From: Candidatus Heimdallarchaeota archaeon
GTDB lineage: Archaea > Asgardarchaeota > Heimdallarchaeia > Heimdallarchaeales > Heimdallarchaeaceae
Direction of reading: 5' to 3'
NCBI GenBank assembly: GCA_019057815.1
Contig: JAHLWR010000017.1
Span: 1-64,000, forward strand
DNA length: 64,000 bases
How positions within the stretch are numbered: position 1 is the first letter of the stretch; each line of letters begins with the position of its first letter. Both the position numbers and the translations under genes were made by a program. The notes beneath the pieces are model-generated. The model saw nothing but the letters and a program-made list of their open reading frames with translations. It had not been told where the DNA came from and did not search any database. Of this stretch, positions 10,403-27,276 are shown in pieces.

Positions 10403-10812
10403 CAATAATTTGGGGTTATAATCCCTCTACTGCTCTTTCTTCTTTTAAAAAAATAGGTGAGGATATAAAAGAAGCTAAACAAGTTTTTTCTGCTTTACTT
10501 TTTAGAGCGGGAATAAAAGGGGTTATAGTTTACATAGCTGATTTTACAGAAAATGTCAAAGTAAAAATGCAATTGATGGTTGATTCAAAAGAAGTACTCG
10601 AAATCCATTTTAGTCCTGAAAAGACAGGTGAACACCTTTTTGAATCAGATTCAATTTTCTATCCTAAAATTAAAATTGAGGTTGTTATTGCAGTGAAAAA
10701 TGGACGAGTAAACCTTCCACTTTCTTCGATAGGAAGTGGGATGGGGTTTCAGAAACTAGAAGATCAATTTGTCCCCACAAATCATCTTGGCCTAGGATTA
10801 GTTATTCCCTAA
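10399..10812 (+). CDS. Hypothetical cytosolic protein, translationally coupled to the upstream gene
   Basis: ORF whose ATG overlaps the upstream stop (ATGA, 4 bp); no family recognised. Confidence 0.55.
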   Translation: MTIIWGYNPSTALSSFKKIGEDIKEAKQVFSALLFRAGIKGVIVYIADFTENVKVKMQLMVDSKEVLEIHFSPEKTGEHLFESDSIFYPKIKIEVVIAVKNGRVNLPLSSIGSGMGFQKLEDQFVPTNHLGLGLVIP

Positions 10813-10815
10813 AAT

Positions 10816-11316
10816 TTATTCAATTTTTCTTTCCATTGTTAACAAACGATCATTAAAACCCAGATTATGATAAAAATCTATAGCATCAGTATTGTTGACA
10901 TGGACATAAAGTGTTATATCAGTAGCTTTGAATTTTAACGCAATCTCATTTTGAAATTTATTTATTAGGGCTGTTCCTACTCCTTTTCTCCTGTGTTCTA
11001 TAAGAACTGCAATATCTGATATATGAGCAACAATTCTATGTATGAAAAAACCACTCAAATTCTTAATGTAACCATATAAAAATCCAATTAACTTATCTTT
11101 TTCTTTTGCTACATATACGACTTGTGATAAATCATTAAACGCATTGCGTAACATGGTTGTGAAATTTTCTTTTCCCTCGATATCTAGCTTAAAATTAGAA
11201 TCTATATTAGCATGCCATTCGATTATTTCAACCCATAATTTAACAATATCTTCTAAATCTTCCTCTTTCCCTTTCATAATTTCATAAGTTGGGTCATGTG
11301 ATGTGTTTTTTCCCAT
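10816..11316 (-). CDS. GNAT family N-acetyltransferase
   Basis: ISDIAVLIEHRRKGVGTALINKFQ acetyl-CoA-binding motif; VNNTDAIDFYHNLGF. Confidence 0.85.
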   Translation of the reverse strand: MGKNTSHDPTYEIMKGKEEDLEDIVKLWVEIIEWHANIDSNFKLDIEGKENFTTMLRNAFNDLSQVVYVAKEKDKLIGFLYGYIKNLSGFFIHRIVAHISDIAVLIEHRRKGVGTALINKFQNEIALKFKATDITLYVHVNNTDAIDFYHNLGFNDRLLTMERKIE

Positions 11317-11522
11317 AAGATACTTTTCCTCTTTATCTTTCTAACTGTATCGGTTTTTTGGATACTTTTAGAAGATACTTCATACATATTAATTGAACAA
11401 AAAAATACGTATTTGTTGCTCTCTAATGTTGTTAGGGTAAGTTTTTAATAGACGTTTTAATCAATAGTGTAAAGATTACATATTGCAAATACGTATTATA
11501 TTCTATCTTATGGTGAGACTAA

Positions 11523-12782
11523 ATGCTGATTTCTGATGCTCAAAAAAATAGCTCTAAGAAAAAATACTTTGAAAATATTCTCCTTTTTAGAAAGAAAAAA
11601 TCAATTACTGATTTGGATTTACGAAACAAACGAGTTCTCGTAAGAGTTGACTTCAATGTACCCTTAGATAAGTATGGTAGAATTACTGATGATAGAAGGA
11701 TACGTTTTACTTTACCAACCTTACATTATTTGCTAAATGAAAACTGTAAAATAATACTAGTTTCACACTTGGGGAGACCAGAAGGAAGAGTCGTAGATTC
11801 GCTTAGGTTAACACCTATCTATAAACGATTGAAAGAATTTTTTCCACTCAATAATATTCTCAAAGCTGAAGAATGTATTGGAAGAAAAGTCAAACAAATG
11901 GTTAAAGATCTTAAACCTAGGGATATTTTGTTACTTGAAAATCCCAGATTTTATCCTGAAGAAAAAGAAAATGATCCAGAATTTTCAAAGGAACTTGCTA
12001 GTCTAGCAGAAATTTATGTAACTGAAGCTTTTGCTACTGCACATCGGAAACATGCTTCAACATATGGTGTATGTAATTATTTCGATGAGAAGGGTTATGG
12101 TTTCTTGATGGAAAAGGAACTTAAATTTATGTCAATTATCATGGAGAAACCTAAACGTCCGTATACTGTTATCTTGGGAGGTAAAAAAGTATCAGATAAA
12201 CTTGATGTAATTAAATACCTCATAGGTCTTGCTGACAATATTATAATTGGTGGTGGAATGGCTTATACATTTTTATTGGCAAAAGGCTATAGGATAGGTA
12301 AATCTGTAAGAGATCTATCTAAACTAGATGAAGTTCGCGATTACTTGGAAGAATCACCTAACTTCAAAACTAATATTTATCTCCCTAGAGATGTTGTTGT
12401 CTGTGATGAATATTTATATCCCAAATTTGTAAAAGTTGTTCCTATTACAGATATTGGGGAGCAACATGTTGGAGTTGACATAGGTCCTGAAACGATTGAA
12501 GAATTTAAGAAAGTACTCGATAAATCTAAGCAAGTTGCTTGGAATGGACCATTAGGGATTTTTGAGAACAAGCAATTTGAGACTGGAACAAAGGAAATAG
12601 CTAGGTTTTTGATAGAAAAGAAAATATTCACGATAATCGGTGGAGGAGATTCTGCTGCTGCTTTTGAGAAATTTGGATTTCAAAATGAAGTTTCTTTTAT
12701 TTCAACTGGTGGTGGTGCTAGTCTATATATGATGCAAGGGACAGTTTTACCCGCAATAGAGTGTCTGAGCGATAAAGAATAG
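11523..12782 (+). CDS. pgk: Phosphoglycerate kinase (start may be further downstream; ~27-aa N-terminal extension)
   Basis: LRNKRVLVRVDFNVPLD, VSHLGRPEGR, GGKKVSDKLDVI, GGGDSAAAFEKFG. Confidence 0.95.
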   Translation: MLISDAQKNSSKKKYFENILLFRKKKSITDLDLRNKRVLVRVDFNVPLDKYGRITDDRRIRFTLPTLHYLLNENCKIILVSHLGRPEGRVVDSLRLTPIYKRLKEFFPLNNILKAEECIGRKVKQMVKDLKPRDILLLENPRFYPEEKENDPEFSKELASLAEIYVTEAFATAHRKHASTYGVCNYFDEKGYGFLMEKELKFMSIIMEKPKRPYTVILGGKKVSDKLDVIKYLIGLADNIIIGGGMAYTFLLAKGYRIGKSVRDLSKLDEVRDYLEESPNFKTNIYLPRDVVVCDEYLYPKFVKVVPITDIGEQHVGVDIGPETIEEFKKVLDKSKQVAWNGPLGIFENKQFETGTKEIARFLIEKKIFTIIGGGDSAAAFEKFGFQNEVSFISTGGGASLYMMQGTVLPAIECLSDKE

Positions 12783-12804
12783 GGTTAAATTGAATTAGTT
12801 GTTC

Positions 12805-14385
12805 TTATATCAAAGATAAAAGCAAGAAGCTTATTAGTGAAATTATGCTTCCTCCAGCAATAGCTAAAAGGTTGACAACGTCATTTCTAATCCATTTAAA
12901 ACCTGAATAAAACTTTGTTTCATTTCCACAATGTTCCTTTTTTTCAGTGATTTTACTACATATGTTACATTTGTTCAATTTCTGAATGGTACAAGCAAAG
13001 ATGCTATCTAGATATGAACCAGCTATCCCACCAAGAATTATGGAAACGATAAAAACCCACGCTGCAGGTGGAAAAACAACATAATTGTCAACTTGACTTA
13101 CACCCCAACCTATTAGAGCTATTAAACTAGCTCCTAGAATTGAACCCAATGTTCCTAATAGTGATATAGCTCCAGGAGAACCTACTTTTACCTTAATCCA
13201 TGGTTTAATAGCTGAGCGTGGTTTATTTCTCGAAAGTGTTCCTATCTCAGTCCCTAAAGTGTCTCCTAGACTAGTTGCAATTGCTCCTCCAGCTAAAATT
13301 ATAAAAATAGGGTTTCTTATTAATATTGCAAGAAAAGCAAAAGTTGCAGGCAATAAGCTATTTACCATGGCTTGAACGCTATCTCTAGCTGTACCTCCCT
13401 TTTCAAATTCCTCTGATATATTTGATTTTTTATTTCTACCAATGAAAGTGAATAAACTTCCCAATACGAAGAATGACATATACATAGCACCCCACGACCA
13501 TGAAGCTAACCCTAATATGATTACACCAAAGTAAAACCCTGATATGGCTCCATCCCATGTCAAAGCTTTTAATGCTATACTTCCAAGCGCTAGAGTAGCT
13601 CCAATAATTAGACCTGCGATGACAGCACTAAGTGACAAGAACTGGTTAAGGTTTGATAAGTTCTCTTGAAAGATCGTGTATAAAACAAAAAGCGCTACAG
13701 CATTTACAGCAGGGATAGATATATTATCATAACCTTTTGGTGTTAAAGCTTCTACTATTGCTGTTAAAAATCCAGTTAAAAGACCAATGTAAATCGCGAC
13801 AACAAGCGTTTGTTTTAGAATTAAACAGCTGATTGATACAGCACCAAAAGTTGCAAAAGCTCCTGCCCAGCTCCCGAGTAATGTTTTTGTTCCTCCAAAA
13901 ATTGAGTAAGCTTTGTCGTGACCAAATTTTGAGCCTATAACAGCACTAATACCATCTCCCCAGACTAAAGGCATAAATGAACCAAGTAGAATAATATTAC
14001 GTTGATTATAAGGATCTGGATCAAAGAAGAGAGCGACTAAAATTGTCAAAGATATAGCATAAAACACAGTACCATAGGTATGACCCTCTTCCACCCCCTT
14101 TAATTTGAATTTCTCAATGGGTGATCCAGGACATGTAAAATAAGTAAAAAATATGAAAAATACCGGTCCAATTAACGCGAACCAAACATTGGAAAAAATG
14201 AAGGGCATTACTAAAGCAATGTTTCCCACACCTAGATGTACTATTTTTCTTGTTGTACTTCCAGAAACAAGATTTTTCCTTTTTAAAATCTCTGCTAATA
14301 CAAGAACTGCTAATACAAAAACAAATAAACCTGCAAGACCTACAATGTCTTTAATTGTGATTTCTGTTGGAAAGTTGAAATCCAT
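12805..14385 (-). CDS. Fused dolichol/phytol kinase-like (VTE5/SEC59-like) and DUF92 (VTE6-like) membrane protein
   Basis: N-half STTRKIVHLGVGN...WGDGISAVIGSKFGHDKAYSIFGGTKTLLGSWAG; C-half DUF92-like ALTWDGAISGFYFGVIILGLASWSWGAMYMSFFVLGS...GGAIATSLGDTLGTEIGTLS. Confidence 0.75.
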   Translation of the reverse strand: MDFNFPTEITIKDIVGLAGLFVFVLAVLVLAEILKRKNLVSGSTTRKIVHLGVGNIALVMPFIFSNVWFALIGPVFFIFFTYFTCPGSPIEKFKLKGVEEGHTYGTVFYAISLTILVALFFDPDPYNQRNIILLGSFMPLVWGDGISAVIGSKFGHDKAYSIFGGTKTLLGSWAGAFATFGAVSISCLILKQTLVVAIYIGLLTGFLTAIVEALTPKGYDNISIPAVNAVALFVLYTIFQENLSNLNQFLSLSAVIAGLIIGATLALGSIALKALTWDGAISGFYFGVIILGLASWSWGAMYMSFFVLGSLFTFIGRNKKSNISEEFEKGGTARDSVQAMVNSLLPATFAFLAILIRNPIFIILAGGAIATSLGDTLGTEIGTLSRNKPRSAIKPWIKVKVGSPGAISLLGTLGSILGASLIALIGWGVSQVDNYVVFPPAAWVFIVSIILGGIAGSYLDSIFACTIQKLNKCNICSKITEKKEHCGNETKFYSGFKWIRNDVVNLLAIAGGSIISLISFLLLSLI

Positions 14386-14489
14386 GAATTTTTCACCTTA
14401 ATTACTAATGCAATCCTTGATTGTTATTCCTATAGTTACTGGAAGCAGAGGAGAGGAATAATAAAAAGTTAACCTTCTTTATATATGTT

Positions 14490-15080
14490 TTATTTTTCAC
14501 TACTTTCTAAATCTGTTAGTTTATTTGGAAAATCACCCATCCCTTCACAATGTGGAAGATAATATTGGTCACAGTTAAGACATACTTCTCTGTTTCTTCT
14601 TTCTCTTGTCCTCATTAGCACTTTACGACTAACAAAATAAGTGACTAATGTAACAATGCACACGATAAGAGACCAAATACTCCAACCTTTAATCAATTCA
14701 GTAATTGAGAGAATTACAGTTACAATCGCACTAACCTGACCAATTCCTAATAAAAATCTAAAGAAATCTTTAATCTTTCGGGGAAGGTTGATAAATACTC
14801 CTAAAGGCGTAAAAAGGAAGAGAACCCATGTTGCGATGAAAGCTTCCCAAGATTTTATATCAAGAAATACCAGTATCAAAGGAACCAAAAAGGTTCCAAA
14901 TATTAACCCTAAATTTAAGTTCACACATCCTCTGCATAAATCATAAGTTTTTCCCTTAATCGTTAGATGATAAACATGTTCAGAGAAATATTGACATTGA
15001 GGGTGATGAGCTAAACGATACTTGTATAGCAACCATTTCTCTTTCCTTGGTATTTTTCTTTTATCTTTCAGTTGTTTCAC
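14490..15080 (-). CDS. DUF2085-like membrane protein with conserved Cys/His
   Basis: HHPQCQYFSEHVYHLTIKGKTYDLCRGCVNLNLG plus several TMs. Confidence 0.6.
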   Translation of the reverse strand: MKQLKDKRKIPRKEKWLLYKYRLAHHPQCQYFSEHVYHLTIKGKTYDLCRGCVNLNLGLIFGTFLVPLILVFLDIKSWEAFIATWVLFLFTPLGVFINLPRKIKDFFRFLLGIGQVSAIVTVILSITELIKGWSIWSLIVCIVTLVTYFVSRKVLMRTRERRNREVCLNCDQYYLPHCEGMGDFPNKLTDLESSEK

Positions 15081-15225
15081 CTTATTAGTCTTTGGAATTT
15101 TTACAATGTTTATCTGCTAGTGAATGAATTTCTTTGAAAATCTTATTTTTGTTTGTTATGTTCAAAATTACTCTAATTAAGCATAACAGAAGTACTCTTC
15201 CTTTATGTGGAGTTAAAATATATTT

Positions 15226-16449
15226 TCAAGTACTATCCTTTACAATTATTTTGTAGGTTTTGATCAACTTTTTACCAACTACGCTATAATCGTAGTTTTT
15301 CAATGCATGTTTTTTAGTTTCAAAAGCAAACTGACGGCTTTCTTCTATATTTTTTAGTATTTTAACCACTATATCAACTAAAATGTCCTTTCTATTTAAT
15401 GGAAAAAGCCAACCACTTCCTGGTGGTAACATTTCATTCATTGGCGGTGCATCTCCCGTTATAACTGGAATTCCACTTGCCATTGCCTCCACAATCGGTG
15501 TTCCAAAACTGCCTTCCTCAGCTGGATAGAGGAGCAGATCACTGATGTTATACGCAATTAGAAGTTCTTCATCATTAACATAACCTGTTATTACTGTGGA
15601 CTCATCAATCTCATAGTCAACGATTTTTTCCTTAATTTTTGGTAAAAGTGGTCCATTTCCTATAATGAGAAACATGGTTTTAGGTTCTTCTGCGAGTATG
15701 TCAGGGAAGAAATCAACTACATCTAATTGTAATTTTCTAGGGATAAAGGGACCAAGTATTAGAACAGTAGGATTTCCTTTCTTCAAATAATATTTATCTC
15801 GGAATCCTTCAATATCTTCAATTTTTGGAATTTGAGAATAAATTTTGCAATTTAAAGGAGCAGGTATGATATAAACTTTTGATTTCAGAGTATCAGTAAT
15901 TTTTCCTGCTTTGTTTAATAACGAAAAAGAAGATGTTATAATAGCATCACAGTACCCAATTGTTTTTCTCAACAATTTTCTGTATCTGCGACGAACAAAT
16001 AATTTTGATTTTAGTGTTCCTGTAGTTACAGGGCCATGAGCTGACATTAGTAGAGGAATATTTAACCGATCTTTTTTCTTAGCTTGTGCAAAAGTAAAGA
16101 CTGATAATTCAATGGAATGAACAAGGTCGAAGGGATTTTCATGGTGGAGTTGTTCAAAAATTTTAAAAGCATCTTTTGAAAATTTTACATGATTTTTTGC
16201 AAACATATGTGTTTTAGTGCTATAAACACCTCTCGACGAAATCTTTGTAGGAACGTTGTAGAAATAAACATTCTCTTTCTCTAGAAGTTGATCATTTGAT
16301 GGTAGTTTTGAGGTAGTTACTACGTGGACTTCAATATTATAATTAGAAAGTGAATGTACAAGAGAATAAGCGTATCTTCTCAATCCCACCATTGGACCAG
16401 TGTAAGGAGGGCCTATTTCTAGTGTGGGAATGAACACAGAAAAGCTCAT
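15226..16449 (-). CDS. Glycosyltransferase family 4
   Basis: GPPYTGPMVGLRRYAYSL; VLILGPFIPRK; LLLYPAEEGSFGTPIVEAMASGIPVITGDAPPMNEML. Confidence 0.9.
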   Translation of the reverse strand: MSFSVFIPTLEIGPPYTGPMVGLRRYAYSLVHSLSNYNIEVHVVTTSKLPSNDQLLEKENVYFYNVPTKISSRGVYSTKTHMFAKNHVKFSKDAFKIFEQLHHENPFDLVHSIELSVFTFAQAKKKDRLNIPLLMSAHGPVTTGTLKSKLFVRRRYRKLLRKTIGYCDAIITSSFSLLNKAGKITDTLKSKVYIIPAPLNCKIYSQIPKIEDIEGFRDKYYLKKGNPTVLILGPFIPRKLQLDVVDFFPDILAEEPKTMFLIIGNGPLLPKIKEKIVDYEIDESTVITGYVNDEELLIAYNISDLLLYPAEEGSFGTPIVEAMASGIPVITGDAPPMNEMLPPGSGWLFPLNRKDILVDIVVKILKNIEESRQFAFETKKHALKNYDYSVVGKKLIKTYKIIVKDST

Positions 16450-16601
16450 ATGAAAATATTGATGTTCACTTCAAAAGCGTTGTGGTTATCATATCCACGT
16501 GATATTTTCAGAAAAGAGGAAAAAAAATCGTCAATATTATTTTCAATAATCTTTCTTGAGATACCGAAATAGACATTAAGCTGTAAAATGTAATTTTAAC
16601 C

Positions 16602-17381
16602 ATGTCAACAAGCAATCTAGAAGAAGAAATTCTAATCAGAGCTGAATTTGAAGGGTTATCTTCTGCAATTCTAAAAGAACTAAAAGAATCACTAGATGAC
16701 ATTAAAATTGAATTCATAACAGATTTACTTTCTAGTTATGTGAACCTAAATATTAATCCATTTGTTCTAGTTGATTTTCTTCCACATATTTGGAATAAAA
16801 ATAACTCAAGTGTTAGTTTACTTCTCTATATTAGTGGAATAGCTCATAAAGCGTTTTATCTCGCACGAGAATACCCTTTAGGTAAGGAACTACCTGTTTA
16901 TCTGAAAGAAGACATCTTGAAGATGTATGAGGGATTGCAAAATTTCGTAAAATCTTGTGGAATCGAAGTTAAAACAGAATTAGATGACAAAATAAGTGTT
17001 ATAATTTCCTTTAAAGAATTGATTCAAGAACTAAAAAAAACTTCTCGTTTTCCTCCTAGGTTGAATGAAATCTTGTGCATTATATCTCACCTTTTTCTAC
17101 AGTTCACTGAATTTAAGAACCAAAAAATAAGAACATTAGATGAATTAGTACTCTTTGTGTCTAGATGTCTGATTTTTTGGAAACTAAAGATCCTATCTGA
17201 TAAAGAACTAGAATTCTGCATGAAAGAATCAGTAACATTATACTCATCAAAGTTTGATTCCAATGAATTTGAAAAACTACTAAGTCTTGAGGTACAGAAT
17301 TACCAATTTTTGCAAATGGGAATAACTCATTCTGATATCAAGATTATAACAAATGTTTACAGTAAAAGTTCAGGATATTAA
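16602..17381 (+). CDS. Hypothetical helical protein
   Basis: 259-aa ORF in a non-overlapping position; no family recognised. Confidence 0.5.
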   Translation: MSTSNLEEEILIRAEFEGLSSAILKELKESLDDIKIEFITDLLSSYVNLNINPFVLVDFLPHIWNKNNSSVSLLLYISGIAHKAFYLAREYPLGKELPVYLKEDILKMYEGLQNFVKSCGIEVKTELDDKISVIISFKELIQELKKTSRFPPRLNEILCIISHLFLQFTEFKNQKIRTLDELVLFVSRCLIFWKLKILSDKELEFCMKESVTLYSSKFDSNEFEKLLSLEVQNYQFLQMGITHSDIKIITNVYSKSSGY

Positions 17382-17498
17382 GTTTATGAGAAAATAAAAA
17401 CAACTATACCTTTTAGCTGGGTGAATGGTGTTCTTGGGACAACCCTCTTATCAACTCTTGTTTTAGTTCTAAGAAAACGAAAATAGACTTTTTTCTTT

Positions 17499-17963
17499 TT
17501 ATGTATAATTATTTAAAGTACTATTTACATTATTACATCGTTTTTCAATATAGGATTTGATATCATCTGGTATTTTGTCGCTTTTACAGAAATCATTAGA
17601 TAGATAACTTAAAAGATTTGGATTTTCCTGTTTTTTACTATAAATAAATTTGACAACATCACTTAAAACATCTTTGGGAAGAAACCGATTATCCAGCATA
17701 CTCTTTACATCTTTTATCTTCTGCATCACTGACATATTACTATCTAGCATTATTGCAGAATGCCATGCTTTTAACGATGAAACTGCAGTTTTATCTGTCC
17801 TCTTAACTCCAAACGCCATAGCAAATCTCCATTTCTTTACCTCTAAAGAAGAGTTGTCTTCAGCTATAGCTTTTCCCAAAGCAATAGCATTATAGGTTGT
17901 AGGTCTTTCACTAAATATATTTTGTAATTCTTTTAGTGAAGATTCTCGAACTTCATCTTCCAT
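17499..17963 (-). CDS. Hypothetical helical protein
   Basis: 154-aa ORF with an upstream AT-rich intergenic region. Confidence 0.5.
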   Translation of the reverse strand: MEDEVRESSLKELQNIFSERPTTYNAIALGKAIAEDNSSLEVKKWRFAMAFGVKRTDKTAVSSLKAWHSAIMLDSNMSVMQKIKDVKSMLDNRFLPKDVLSDVVKFIYSKKQENPNLLSYLSNDFCKSDKIPDDIKSYIEKRCNNVNSTLNNYT

Positions 17964-18251
17964 ATATAATCCCCATTATGCTGTTCACTGACACAAATAT
18001 AAATTGTGTGTTCCAATATATTCGAACATTAATTGTTATATTATTTCCTAAATGCTTTGACTCTTCGTCTAATATCAATGCAGCCTTCTAAAAAGGTACT
18101 TTACTTTAAAGATGATTTTCTTAACAATGTGTGTTGAAAAAAACACGATAATCTTACATCAACGTCATAATTTTTCTGTTCTATAATCTAAGTCTGTAAA
18201 TCATATATATTTTTATAAATCAGCCACATACTAGCAGTTTAGGCGTAGATA

Positions 18252-19178
18252 TTGAGCGAACCCATTAGTATAACTATAGAATATATGTGCAACTTATGCC
18301 AAAAAATAAGGTTAACTATTATACCTAAAGTTTTGCAACCAAAAATGAATTCTGCAGGATATGTTGAAATTATAGACGTTCATAATTGCAAGGATGACCA
18401 AATGAAAGCAAGCATTCTTTTTATTGACACTTCCTACACCGTTAGATCTCAAGTATTAGTTAACCCTATTGGAACGAAAAAAGAAAAGAAAAAGCCAGCT
18501 TTTGATTTAGGGATACCATCGCCAAAAGCTACAGCCTTACCAATACAAACAATAAATCCTATTAGAGAGCTTGATCAACCCTATTTAACAAAAATGATAA
18601 TTAATGATAATCTAAGGCAACACATCTATAAATATGAGGTTCTCAAAGAGGGAAAGAATCTTTCACGGAAATCCCCCCTTGGTTTTATAAAAATTAAAGC
18701 TACTTTTTCAACAAAAATATCGAATAACATCGTTCAACAATGGTTAGACAAAGTAGCTAAAATACTGGAGTCCATAACCATGTTTGACGAAGGGATGTTG
18801 AGTTATCTTTGTGATTATCTTACTGATAGAATCCACAAAAGACCTTCAAAACAAGAAATAACGGAATTAGAAGTGTTATTAAACTCAAGTTATACTTTCC
18901 CAAAAGCTACTTTGGATCAGAATGAAATTCTGAATCTTGGAGATGATTGGATTAATCTAATTAAGAATCTGAGTAAAGATGAGATGAAGATGTACAGTTT
19001 CATAACAAAAACCAGTTCAAACAATGTGAAAATGACAACTCTTGGTCTTTATATTGAAATCTTAGAAAAAATTAGTATGTCAATTACATTTTCTCAATTT
19101 ATGTCTGCAATGGCTAGTTTGCTACTAAACAAATATATCTCTCTTGAAAAAATAAGTTTTATAACAATAAAAGAGTAA
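18252..19178 (+). CDS. Hypothetical protein with N-terminal CxxC motif (TTG start)
   Basis: 308-aa ORF; MCNLCQKIRLTIIPK...HNCKDD. Confidence 0.5.
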   Translation: MSEPISITIEYMCNLCQKIRLTIIPKVLQPKMNSAGYVEIIDVHNCKDDQMKASILFIDTSYTVRSQVLVNPIGTKKEKKKPAFDLGIPSPKATALPIQTINPIRELDQPYLTKMIINDNLRQHIYKYEVLKEGKNLSRKSPLGFIKIKATFSTKISNNIVQQWLDKVAKILESITMFDEGMLSYLCDYLTDRIHKRPSKQEITELEVLLNSSYTFPKATLDQNEILNLGDDWINLIKNLSKDEMKMYSFITKTSSNNVKMTTLGLYIEILEKISMSITFSQFMSAMASLLLNKYISLEKISFITIKE

Positions 19179-19196
19179 AATGGTGCATATCTATAT

Positions 19197-20381
19197 CTAG
19201 TCCATGCTATATGTTCCGTAAAAAGCTAGAATAGAATAAATCGCCGCACCTTTCCATATAGTTTCTTCATCAACATCAAATTTAGGATGATGGTGAGGAT
19301 GAATTATGCCCTTTTCCTCATTATACAACCCTAAGGCAATGAAAACACCTTTTGTTCGTTCTTGATAAAATGAAAAATCTTCTCCTCCTAATGAAAGATT
19401 AACTTCCGCGACTGGTCCTATAGATTCCAGTATTTTCATTGCATTTTCTGTTGTTTGAGGATCGTTAACAGTTGGGGGGTAGTGAATTTTATCAAATTCA
19501 ACAGAACATTCGCATCTCCAAGCGCGACTGTATCCTTCAGCAATCTCTGTTATACGTTTGACTATATAATCTCTAACCTCATTATTAAAAGTCCTGAATG
19601 TTCCTTTCAATAAAGCCTCAGGAGGAATAATATTAAATGCATCACTTCCTTTGAAAACTGGTGATGTTATTACTACGTGTTCAATAGGATTTATTTCTCT
19701 GGAAACTATTTTCTGTATAGCATTATAAATGTCTACAAGAACAGATGTAGGATCAAAAGTTTGATGAGGACTTGCAGCATGACCTCCTTTACCTTTGATT
19801 GTTATTGTAAATTTATCAGAAGAAGCTAAAATTGGTCCTTTTCGGGAGCCAATTATCCCAGAAGGGAGTTCTTGCCAAACATGAAGACCAAAAATAGCGT
19901 CAACATCATCCAGATGACCATCTTCTATAATCTTAAGTGCTCCTCCACCTCCTTCTTCAGCAGGTTGGAAAATGAATTTAACTTTGCCAGTAAGGTTATC
20001 TCGATATTTCCTAATTATTCTAGCTGCAGTCAAAAGGGAAGCTGTATGAACATCATGTCCACAGGCATGCATTTTTCCTATGTTTTTGCTTTTATATGGA
20101 ACATCATTTTCTTCTGTTAAATTTAATGCGTCTATATCTGCTCTTAATGCTATTGTTTTCCCTTCTTTTTTCCCTTCTAAAATCGCAATAACGCCTGTTT
20201 TTGCAGATCTTTGAGTTTCATAGCCCATTGTTTTTAATTCATTCTCTATATATTGAGCTGTCTTTTCTTCTTCAAATCCTATTTCCGGATACATGTGAAT
20301 ATGTCTTCTTGCATCTATAAGATATGATTCTAATGATTTAGCTTCAGCAATAAGTTTATGTTTCAATTCCTCAAATTCCAT
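19197..20381 (-). CDS. M20 family amidohydrolase/peptidase
   Basis: GKMHACGHDVHTASLL; FQPAEEGGGGA; LGGEDFSFY. Confidence 0.93.
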   Translation of the reverse strand: MEFEELKHKLIAEAKSLESYLIDARRHIHMYPEIGFEEEKTAQYIENELKTMGYETQRSAKTGVIAILEGKKEGKTIALRADIDALNLTEENDVPYKSKNIGKMHACGHDVHTASLLTAARIIRKYRDNLTGKVKFIFQPAEEGGGGALKIIEDGHLDDVDAIFGLHVWQELPSGIIGSRKGPILASSDKFTITIKGKGGHAASPHQTFDPTSVLVDIYNAIQKIVSREINPIEHVVITSPVFKGSDAFNIIPPEALLKGTFRTFNNEVRDYIVKRITEIAEGYSRAWRCECSVEFDKIHYPPTVNDPQTTENAMKILESIGPVAEVNLSLGGEDFSFYQERTKGVFIALGLYNEEKGIIHPHHHPKFDVDEETIWKGAAIYSILAFYGTYSMD

Positions 20382-20591
20382 GTTTGAAAGTTTTTTTACT
20401 GTTTTTTGTATCTTTCGATTGTTTTATGATTAGTTAATTGGATCTCATAGAATATTCGTTTCGTAAGGTTTGACAATATGTCAAAAAAAGACCCAATCAT
20501 AATAACTTTGCTTGAAAAACGAAATTAGAGAAAAAGATAAACTCTAATCAGATAATCTTTTTATAGAACCTATAGTATATTATTAAGATGG

Positions 20592-27191
<6,600 letters not shown>

Positions 27192-27276
27192 TGAGATAAT
27201 AAGCATTGATATTATTACCACTGTTATCCTATGATTTTTCTTGTTTATTGACATTACAAATTATTAATAAAGACGT

